Shown here piece by piece: positions 57,768 through 64,000 of a stretch of 64,000 bases of DNA. Source of the DNA: Gammaproteobacteria bacterium (lineage in GTDB: Bacteria; Pseudomonadota; Gammaproteobacteria; Coxiellales; Coxiellaceae); contig JAHFRQ010000002.1 in the NCBI GenBank assembly GCA_023266215.1, positions 259,158 to 323,157 on the forward strand, given 5' to 3'. The notes under the pieces are model-generated. The model did not search any database, had not been told where the DNA came from, and was given only the letters and a program-made list of their open reading frames with translations. Numbering within the stretch: the first letter of the stretch is position 1; each line of letters begins with the position of its first letter. A program made the position numbers and the translations under genes.

Positions 57768-58330
57768 TGCCGATGCTAAATGAGAATCTTCGCAAAATTA
57801 TCTTATCTTCGGCGGCAAGAAATACTGTCATTTATCATTGTGCGCGAAAATTAAAAGAAGAGTATTTTGAAAACGAAACACCAGAAAAAAAAGCCTACGG
57901 CTTGCTGGGTGGGAAAATAGTTGGAAGTACTGTGCAAATCGAGCATGCTCAACCATTATATAAAAATTTGCGATCGTCAGCAGAATACAGGGCATACATG
58001 GATGACATACTAGAAAAATATGCAGAATCTTCTGAAACACCTTTAGCACGACGCGGGTGGGTCGCTAATCCATACGAAGTTAAATCGATGTCTGATCAAC
58101 TTATCACCCAAGGCTTGCAATTAGTTGGAACCTATCATATGCACCGTGTTGCATGGGAAAATGATTTGACGCGTGAATTACCGACTACACTAGATAAGGC
58201 GTTAGCAGAGCAATCAGATTTATTTGGCTTCATAGTATCAGCAGTAAATCCAAAAAAAATGATCATAAGAGCTTTTTATGAAAGTTGTCCTGATCGCGAA
58301 ATTGAAATAACAACACGAAGTGAAGCATGA
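57767..58330 (+). CDS. JAMM/MPN-type metallo-isopeptidase-like protein
   Basis: 187 residues. A JAMM-type core follows YGLLGGK (44-50): VGTYHMH (His124, His126) and PTTLDKAL with Thr140 and Asp143 at the Ser/Asp sites, then LFGFIVSAVNP. The usual catalytic Glu three residues before GLL is Lys; Glu40 lies two further upstream. An insertion of about 30 residues lies between the two halves. Relatives trim or release substrates from sulfur carriers (QbsD, Mec+). Overlaps the next gene as ATGA. Confidence 0.75.
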   Translation: MPMLNENLRKIILSSAARNTVIYHCARKLKEEYFENETPEKKAYGLLGGKIVGSTVQIEHAQPLYKNLRSSAEYRAYMDDILEKYAESSETPLARRGWVANPYEVKSMSDQLITQGLQLVGTYHMHRVAWENDLTRELPTTLDKALAEQSDLFGFIVSAVNPKKMIIRAFYESCPDREIEITTRSEA

Positions 58331-59751
58331 AGCCAATAAATAATGACCGCGCAGATTTTGGCGCGTGCACAAACAAAGAATTTAGAGCGCATATCACGGA
58401 CTCAATTTTTTTTGGCGATGGATTTAGCACTTTAGAAGTTCGTGCAATATTTTCAGATAAAAGACGCATGCAGCGGTGGCTAGAAGTTGAAGTCGCTCTG
58501 GCGCAAAGTCAGGCTGAGCTGGGGATTATTCCGAAGCAAGCCGCTGTCGAATTAAGCAGAACAGCCAATCTAAAAAATTTTGATGTGGGTGATATTATAA
58601 ATCAAATTCAGCATACCAAACACTCACTTGTTCCACTATTGCAAGCATGGCAGAGCGTTGTTTCGAAGGATGTAGCACAATATATTCACTATGGCGCCAC
58701 TACTCAAGATATTCAGGATACCGCACAAGTACTTGAGTTACGTGATGTTATTTATATTGTTGAGCGGGATTTGCAAAGCATTATCACTAAGTTAGCAAGG
58801 CTAGCTAAAAGATATCGCGCTCTTGTTATGATCGGTAGAACACATTCGCAGCACGCGATGCCAATTACACTTGGGTTAAAAATCTCAGGATGGCTAGATG
58901 AATGCATGAGAAATTTTGATCGCCTAGCATTTTGCAAAACAACTTTGCTAGCGAGTCAATTATTTGGCGCAGTTGGCACAATGGCGGCATTTTCTGAAAA
59001 TGGGCCTGAAATATTACGGATATTTTCTAAAAAATTAGGGCTGGCCTGCCCATCTGTTGCTTGGCATAATGCAAGAGATAGATTTGTCGATTTTGTTTCT
59101 ATTTTAGCGATGATTGCTGGTGTCTTGGGGCGAATTTCAAATGAAATTATTCAGCTTGGTAAAAATGAGGTTTGCGAATTGGCAGAATCTCATCATGACG
59201 GGCAAATTGGTAGCTCCACCATGCCTCAAAAATGCAATCCAGAAGATTGTGAACGAATTATCGCCCTTTCGAAGCTAGTAAAAAATCAGACCGCTCTAAG
59301 TTTTGATACGCTGATTTCTGAGCATGAGCGAGACTATCGGACCATGAGGCTTGAATGGGTTGCGATTACAGATGCGTCTCTATATGCTTGTTGCGCACTA
59401 GCAACAATGAATGTTGTTTTAGAGAAATTGGTAGTGAATGAAAAAACCATAACTAATAATGTGATTTCTGCTGCGCCCACATTAACTACCGAAGCATTAA
59501 TGTTTTTATTAAGTAAAAAAATACATAAGAATTCTGCGGCAAGTTATGTTAATCAAGCGTTTCGCCAGGCAAGAAAAAATAGTACGCAGCTTATTGATGA
59601 ATTGCAAAAGTTTGAGGAAGTGGCAAAAAATTTTAATAAGAAGCAATTAGAAACAGTGCTAGATCCGTTCCAATACATCGGTGTTGCTCATCAGTTGGTT
59701 GACAACATACTTGAAGTCGTGATTACAAAATTTCAGTTAAAACAACTGTAA
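58327..59751 (+). CDS. Adenylosuccinate lyase/CMLE-superfamily lyase, copy A
   Basis: 474 residues of the aspartase/fumarase superfamily. HYGATTQDIQDTA (121-133), GRTHSQHAMPITLG (170-183) and the mobile-loop signature GSSTMPQKCNP (295-305). The motifs resemble the carboxymuconate cycloisomerase/nitrosuccinate lyase-like branch more than E. coli PurB. Family members add or remove a group with release of fumarate. About 30 residues longer at the N-terminus than copy B. The substrate is unknown. Confidence 0.82.
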   Translation: MKPINNDRADFGACTNKEFRAHITDSIFFGDGFSTLEVRAIFSDKRRMQRWLEVEVALAQSQAELGIIPKQAAVELSRTANLKNFDVGDIINQIQHTKHSLVPLLQAWQSVVSKDVAQYIHYGATTQDIQDTAQVLELRDVIYIVERDLQSIITKLARLAKRYRALVMIGRTHSQHAMPITLGLKISGWLDECMRNFDRLAFCKTTLLASQLFGAVGTMAAFSENGPEILRIFSKKLGLACPSVAWHNARDRFVDFVSILAMIAGVLGRISNEIIQLGKNEVCELAESHHDGQIGSSTMPQKCNPEDCERIIALSKLVKNQTALSFDTLISEHERDYRTMRLEWVAITDASLYACCALATMNVVLEKLVVNEKTITNNVISAAPTLTTEALMFLLSKKIHKNSAASYVNQAFRQARKNSTQLIDELQKFEEVAKNFNKKQLETVLDPFQYIGVAHQLVDNILEVVITKFQLKQL

Positions 59752-59799
59752 ATGAAGAGTAATTCTTGAAGCGCCTATTAACTTTAATGGAAAATAATA

Positions 59800-61185
59800 A
59801 TGGCATCTACCTATATTGATTTTGAAATACAAGAAAATATATTTTCTACCGACGAAGGAAAGAAAATATTTGATGAAAAATCAAGAATTCAACGTTGGTT
59901 AACGATAGAAAGCACTTTGGCTGAAGCGCAGGCTGAGTTGGGTATTATTCCACTCGAGGCCGCGCAAGAAATAAAGAAAATGTCGATGCTAGATATGCTA
60001 GATCTGGAAAAGATAAAAGCTGAATACAAAAGGAGTCGTAATTCACTGATGCCGGTTGTTAAAGTGTTAAGTCAACAGTGCGAAAATGGCTATGGTGAAT
60101 ATGTTCACTATGGCGTGACAACGCAAGATATTATTGATACTGCACAAATTCTAGAAATCAAAGAGGTTCTGAATATTGTGTATCGCGATAGTCGAAAAAT
60201 AGAGAATAATTTATTGATGATCACTGAAAAATATTGCTCTGTGCCAATGATTGGTCGTACACATGGGCAGCATGCATTGCCAATTACATTTGGATTAAAG
60301 GCTTCCATTTGGTTGGTGGAGTTAAGAAGGCATATAGAACGAATTAAATCACTTGTTACGCGAATATTGGTTGGGCAATTATCTGGTCCTGTCGGCACAT
60401 TTGCTGCGATGGAAGAAAAATCACAGATGGTCAGTGATAGAACATTAAAGAAATTAGGGTTGCTATGCAGTCCAATTGCTTGGCACACAGCTCGTGATAA
60501 TATTTGTGAGCTATCTACGGTTTTCGCGATGTTAACTGCAACTATGGCTAAAATTGCAAACGAAGTTTTTCAACTTTCCAAAACTGAAATACTTGAATTA
60601 AGAGAATCGCCCATTTCAAAAAAAGCAATTGATAGTTCTGCAATGCCCCATAAACTTAACCCGGTGTTATCTCAAAGAATTATAGTAATTGCCAGGCATG
60701 TGCGGGTTTTATCAAACGTTATTATGGAATCTATGATTCATGAAGGTGAGCGAGATCCACGCGCCTTGTGGTCAGAATGGTTGTCAATTCCTCAGCTATG
60801 TATTTATACCGTAGCATCTCTTGATAACATGCTGGGATTAATGTCTGGATTGCAAGTTCATCCCGATCAAATGAAGTTAAATTTATATCGATTCAAGGAA
60901 TATGTTTCCTCTGAATATTTGATGATAAAACTGTCTAAGCACATTGGCAAAATCCAGGCTCAAGAAAAACTGCATGAGCTAATGCAGAGGGCTCACGAAG
61001 GAGATATTTCTTTTAGAGAAATATTGCTCGCTGATGACGCAATTGGAAAATTTTTTGACGCGGATGATCTTTATATTCTCGACAACCCGGAAAAATACAC
61101 CGGGCAATCTGAGGTAATTGTGAGAGCAGCATTGGCAGAAATTCATTCCTATCGAGCAAGCGACCCAGAAAAATTAACGATATAA
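59800..61185 (+). CDS. Adenylosuccinate lyase/CMLE-superfamily lyase, copy B
   Basis: 461 residues. HYGVTTQDIIDTA (103-115), GRTHGQHALPITFG and the loop DSSAMPHKLNP (about 275-285), where Asp replaces the first Gly. Clearly paralogous to copy A, but diverged well beyond a recent duplication. Both keep the catalytic Ser and His regions, so two separate reactions or a hetero-oligomer are possible. Confidence 0.82.
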   Translation: MASTYIDFEIQENIFSTDEGKKIFDEKSRIQRWLTIESTLAEAQAELGIIPLEAAQEIKKMSMLDMLDLEKIKAEYKRSRNSLMPVVKVLSQQCENGYGEYVHYGVTTQDIIDTAQILEIKEVLNIVYRDSRKIENNLLMITEKYCSVPMIGRTHGQHALPITFGLKASIWLVELRRHIERIKSLVTRILVGQLSGPVGTFAAMEEKSQMVSDRTLKKLGLLCSPIAWHTARDNICELSTVFAMLTATMAKIANEVFQLSKTEILELRESPISKKAIDSSAMPHKLNPVLSQRIIVIARHVRVLSNVIMESMIHEGERDPRALWSEWLSIPQLCIYTVASLDNMLGLMSGLQVHPDQMKLNLYRFKEYVSSEYLMIKLSKHIGKIQAQEKLHELMQRAHEGDISFREILLADDAIGKFFDADDLYILDNPEKYTGQSEVIVRAALAEIHSYRASDPEKLTI

Positions 61186-61210
61186 ATTTTTGACAAACAG
61201 GATGAAACAA

Positions 61211-61489
61211 ATGAAAATTACAGTAAGATACATGGCACAAATTAAAAAAATGGTTGGAAGTTCTGAAGAAGTATTTGAAATCTCTGGATCTATGACTGCA
61301 CAGGTGTTTATTGCTCAGCATTTATGTCAACAATATGTGCATTTAACTGAATATCTAATAGAAAAAGATGGCTCCTTGTGCAAAACCATTTTGATTTTTC
61401 ATGGCGACGAACAGATTGATTCTAATTTAGCAAAAAAATTACAGGATGGCGATGTTTTGACGCTCATTCCGCCAATTACTGGCGGCTAA
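61211..61489 (+). CDS. MoaD/ThiS-like sulfur carrier protein
   Basis: 92 residues from ATG 61211 (AGGA 9 bases before; earlier TTG 61190 and ATG 61202 are possible). Beta-grasp pattern MKITVRYMAQIKKMVGSSEE, an ILIFHGDEQID strand and the C-terminal LQDGDVLTLIPPITGG-stop. The native Gly-Gly end is ready for adenylation by the E1. Likely sulfur donor for the product. Its 3' end overlaps the exporter gene on the other strand by 14 bases. Confidence 0.88.
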   Translation: MKITVRYMAQIKKMVGSSEEVFEISGSMTAQVFIAQHLCQQYVHLTEYLIEKDGSLCKTILIFHGDEQIDSNLAKKLQDGDVLTLIPPITGG

Positions 61490-62705
61490 ATCTACCGTGC
61501 TTGTTAGTTGCATTACCGCGAATCATTCCCCAATAAACCGCTGCGGCACAAAATAGTAAAATAAAATACATCAGCATAATATCAGTATTATTTTCAACGC
61601 GAATCAAGCTCACAAAAAAGGAGAAAACGCTGGTCATTAAGATCTGAATTAAATACATAAGTGCTGTTGCAGTACCTGCAATATGACGAAATAATGAGAT
61701 ACCTCTTCCCATTGACATCGGAAAAATAAAGCCGCAAGAAAAAAACATCAAGCCACTAAAAACCATAAGAAACAAAGTGCTTTTCTCAAATATAAAACTA
61801 AGTACCACAGAGAACAAGACACCAATAAAAGAAATCATGATTGCATAAAAAAGCAAGCTTTCAACCCTGTATTTTTTAAGTAAATATCGGCAGGTAAATG
61901 TTGAGGCTAAAAATACAATGCCAATAGACAATGCCATATGACCAAAGAATACAGGCGAATGGTGCAAGACCGTTTGAATTAAAAAAGGTCCCGCGATGTT
62001 GAATGTAATTAGAAGCGAATATGTCAATCCCATCAGAATAACCAGCGCCATAAATAAACGATGACTCATGACCTCACAAATATTTTTTTTGATTGTTTTT
62101 ATATGCAAAGGATGGCATTTAAAATGTGTCTCAGGAACAACAATCCATATTGTAATTAATCCAATCAGCGCAATGAGAGCGAAAAATACGAACCCTGCCT
62201 GCCAACCAAAATAAAATTGTAAATAGCCACCGATTACCGGGCCAAAAATTGGCCCTAATCCCCACATGGTGCCAATTAAGGTTCCTAAGCTTGTTAGCTT
62301 TTCCGCTGGCAATACATCTGAAAACATTGCTCGCGCCAATACTGAAACAGCACCAATTGCTATACCCTGAAGCAATCGCGATAAAAATAATAAATCAATG
62401 CCGTGAGAAAATACGGGGATTAAACTTGCGATTATAAACCCAAGCAATCCTAGACGTAGTAATTTTTGACGACCCCAGGCATCCGCTAAAAATCCTGTAA
62501 AAAAATTTCCAAAGGCGTAACCCAATAGATAAAACGAGATTACATTTTTTGCAACTGTATCAGATACATGCAGGTCAGCTGAAATAGCGGGCAATGAAGG
62601 CGCAACCAAATCGACCGCCATGCTAAAAATTGGAAATAAAAATAACAACGCCCAAACAATACGCTGAATTTTATTATGAGGTAATACAATGAGCGAAGCT
62701 TCCAT
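61476..62705 (-). CDS. MFS exporter of the Bcr/CflA type
   Basis: 409 residues, 12 membrane helices. DLVAPSLPAISADLH, GFLADAWGRQKLLRLG (signature A), RLLQGIAIGAVSVLARAMFSD and GLGPIFGPVIGGYL (motif C) match the Bcr/CflA drug exporter subgroup. Convergent with the carrier gene; position suggests export of, or self-protection from, the cluster product. Confidence 0.88.
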   Translation of the reverse strand: MEASLIVLPHNKIQRIVWALLFLFPIFSMAVDLVAPSLPAISADLHVSDTVAKNVISFYLLGYAFGNFFTGFLADAWGRQKLLRLGLLGFIIASLIPVFSHGIDLLFLSRLLQGIAIGAVSVLARAMFSDVLPAEKLTSLGTLIGTMWGLGPIFGPVIGGYLQFYFGWQAGFVFFALIALIGLITIWIVVPETHFKCHPLHIKTIKKNICEVMSHRLFMALVILMGLTYSLLITFNIAGPFLIQTVLHHSPVFFGHMALSIGIVFLASTFTCRYLLKKYRVESLLFYAIMISFIGVLFSVVLSFIFEKSTLFLMVFSGLMFFSCGFIFPMSMGRGISLFRHIAGTATALMYLIQILMTSVFSFFVSLIRVENNTDIMLMYFILLFCAAAVYWGMIRGNATNKHGRFSRQ

Positions 62706-62739
62706 GATTATTTTTTACCGCTTGAATTGGCTTACGATA

Positions 62740-62753
62740 GTACGCGCGCGTAC
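62740..62753. promoter_or_regulatory. Palindrome upstream of the exporter gene
   Basis: GTACGCGCGCGTAC, a perfect 14-base palindrome 35 bases before the exporter start codon on the minus strand. Possible operator; no regulator gene is seen in the cluster. Confidence 0.35.
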
Positions 62754-62770
62754 GAAAATTATCAATGATT

Positions 62771-63007
62771 CCCGTAACTATACCGAAACCTTCAGGCATT
62801 GTCATTGTGCGTATTGATCCAAACAATGGCAGGCTCGCGCCGCCCGGTCAAAAAAAGGCTATTTTTGAAGTGTTTCAGCAAAGCAATGTGCCGAGTCACT
62901 TTTCACGCGACGCACCCGCTGATGTTCTACCGACTTATCATGCTTCAAATGCAGGTGATACTAGCGCTGCAACTTCTAGTAGTGGCGGCGGTGAAGATAT
63001 ATTTTAA
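62771..63007 (+). pseudogene. mrcA 3'-end fragment (right direct-repeat copy)
   Basis: Encodes the last ~75 residues of PBP1A (VRIDPNNGRL... to GGGEDIF and the same stop) with no upstream domains, so it cannot be a functional enzyme. The 3' ~160 bases match mrcA except for three changes; the 5' part is more diverged (for example APPGQKK against AMPGQKR). Confidence 0.88.
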
Positions 63008-63029
63008 AATTTTTTCCGCGATATATTTG

Positions 63030-63086
63030 CTATTGGTTTGAGTGAGCCGCGCGTGCAGTTTGCAGAGCAAACGTAGCAAGCGGATA
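63030..63086 (+). repeat. Dispersed hairpin repeat, copy 5
   Basis: CTATTGGTTTGAGTGAGCCGC, inner hairpin GTTTGC-AGA-GCAAAC, then TAGCAAGCGGAT. The inner stem differs from every other copy but is perfectly paired. Lies directly after the mrcA fragment. Confidence 0.8.
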
Positions 63087-63157
63087 ATGAGCTTTTCGAA
63101 GATTAAATGCATGAAAAATATCGAAATGATTTTCATCATCACCTACAAAGGACATAA

Positions 63158-63727
63158 ATGACGGCCGATATAATTATAATTCGAGAACCAACATTACAAG
63201 ATGAGGCTCAATTTTTAAGCGCTACGCAAAAAAGTGTGTCGCTTCATCATCCGTGGGTGAAAGCACCACTGATATCCGAAGAATTTAACGCATATATTAA
63301 ACGGACTCAACAAGATAATCAAAAATCACTCCTGATTTTAAAAAATAATGAGATTGCAGGTGTTTTTAATATCAGCGAAATTGTACGCGGATGTTTTCAA
63401 AATGCATTTTTAGGATTTTATGTGATTTCAGGATTTGAAAATCAAGGAATTATGAGCGCCGGATTAAAATTAATTTTAAAGCATGTCTTTGAAGAATTAA
63501 AATTACATCGTATTGAAGCCAATATTCAGCCTGAAAATACCAGCTCAATAAATTTAGTGAATAAAAATAAATTTCGCTATGAAGGATTTTCTCCGCGATA
63601 TCTAAAAATAAATGAGAAGTGGTGTGGTCATGAGCATTGGGCGATTACCTACGAAGAATATATTCAAGATTCAGCTAAAGCAACACAGAACGATCATATC
63701 GATATTGTTTCTTATAAGCGGTGCTAG
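63158..63727 (+). CDS. GNAT-family N-acetyltransferase, RimJ-like
   Basis: 189 residues. LGFYVISGFENQGIMSAGLKLILKHVFEELKLHRIEANI with the acetyl-CoA loop (Q-G-x-M variant), NTSSINLVNKNKFRYEG and the end block KINEKWCGHEHWAIT, as in RimJ/RimL-type enzymes that acetylate N-termini of ribosomal or other proteins. AAAGGA precedes the ATG. Confidence 0.85.
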   Translation: MTADIIIIREPTLQDEAQFLSATQKSVSLHHPWVKAPLISEEFNAYIKRTQQDNQKSLLILKNNEIAGVFNISEIVRGCFQNAFLGFYVISGFENQGIMSAGLKLILKHVFEELKLHRIEANIQPENTSSINLVNKNKFRYEGFSPRYLKINEKWCGHEHWAITYEEYIQDSAKATQNDHIDIVSYKRC

Positions 63728-63773
63728 AAAAGCAAATAAAATTAAAGTAACAATTTTAATTTGCTATTGGTTT

Positions 63774-63821
63774 GAAGGAACCGCGACTGTAGCCTTGTAC
63801 TCAAGGCGCAATGAGCGGATT
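63774..63821 (+). repeat. Dispersed hairpin repeat, copy 6
   Basis: CTATTGGTTTGAAGGAACCGCG, inner hairpin GCCTTG-TACT-CAAGGC, GCAATGAGCGGATT. Nearly identical to copy 1. Followed at 63852-63873 by a partial inverse of the CCCTCTCCC element found after atpC. Confidence 0.85.
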
Positions 63822-63909
63822 ATTTTTGATTTATTTCTGATCCATTTTCAAAAACCCTCACCCTGTCCCTCCCTTGAGTCTACTCTGCACACAGAATTAT
63901 GTGTTTGTA

Positions 63910-63938
63910 TTGACCAAATAAAACTTACCAACTAATAT
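63910..63938 (+). promoter_or_regulatory. Likely promoter of the gene at the window end
   Basis: TTGACC (63910-63915), 17-base spacer, TAATAT (63933-63938), followed by GGGAGG (63953-63958) and a start codon. Confidence 0.6.
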
Positions 63939-63962
63939 TGCCTTTTTTTACAGGGAGGCATG

Positions 63963-64000
63963 ATGAAAATTACACATCCGTTTGTGGATAAGCGGTTAAA
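63963..64000 (+). CDS. Start of a gene cut by the window end
   Basis: Only MKITHPFVDKRL and part of the next codon are visible after a good promoter and GGGAGG ribosome site. ATG 63960 lies in frame one codon before but is too close to the ribosome site. Too short to identify. Confidence 0.55.
   Translation, partial: MKITHPFVDKRL

Noticed and set aside
55475..61489. Molybdopterin or thiamine synthesis operon
   Set aside because: The E1 and carrier resemble MoeB/MoaD and ThiF/ThiS, but no moaA, moaC, moaE, thiG, thiC or thiH is present, while lyases, TPMT and exporter are.
62799..63041. 80-residue frame overlapping the mrcA fragment
   Set aside because: Shifted frame of the repeated mrcA 3' end, and runs into non-coding sequence.

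Overview
The window is chromosomal DNA from an AT-rich gammaproteobacterium, most likely of the order Legionellales (Coxiellaceae/Legionellaceae type). The reasons are the origin-type gene order (rpmH-rnpA-yidD-yidC-mnmE; mnmG, rsmG-parA-parB-atpIBEFHAGDC-glmU), a csrA gene, a GacA/LetA-box-driven RsmY/RsmZ-like RNA, and a reduced pilM-N-O-Q set before aroK. The species is inferred, not read from a marker. No rRNA, tRNA, CRISPR array, transposase or phage integrase was seen.

Layout. 1-3070: end of manC, then galE and rarA. 3070-4640: an orphan BrnA-type antitoxin and an MFS exporter. 4750-9806: rpmH-rnpA-yidD-yidC, an AAA ATPase, mnmE. 9861-18807: mostly accessory genes (outer-membrane barrel, DUF1328 peptide, APH-like kinase, serine hydrolase, BrnTA, a Cys/Gly-rich small protein with an ABC exporter, AbiE, a hotdog protein). 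18829-28788: two more AAA ATPases around mnmG, then kup, rsmG, parA, parB and a second barrel protein. 28945-38007: the complete F1Fo ATP synthase operon, glmU and rsmE. 38024-43763: the Rsm-type RNA, nucleoside salvage genes, a RelE/AbrB-type toxin-antitoxin, an HPF-cold-shock fusion, csrA and rpiA. 43887-53175: prlC, dacB, aroK, a minimal pilus/competence operon and mrcA.

The most unusual region is 53176-62770. It is a compact nine-gene operon (VUT transporter, GST, TPMT-like methyltransferase, MoeZ-type E1 with rhodanese domain, IscS-like cysteine desulfurase, JAMM-like protein, two tandem lyases of the adenylosuccinate lyase/CMLE superfamily, and a sulfur carrier ending in Gly-Gly) facing a Bcr/CflA-type exporter. 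Together these form a complete route from cysteine sulfur to a protein thiocarboxylate, plus tailoring and export genes. This reads as a biosynthetic cluster for a sulfur-containing small molecule that I cannot match to a known pathway. It lies between two copies of the last 225 bp of mrcA, so it looks like acquired DNA.

Other themes are a dispersed hairpin repeat whose inner stem changes sequence but stays paired, several toxin-antitoxin modules, and AAA ATPase genes preceded by tandem palindromes and promoters giving very short leaders. The Rsm-like RNA, CsrA and the HPF-cold-shock protein form a growth-phase control group of the kind known in Legionella.
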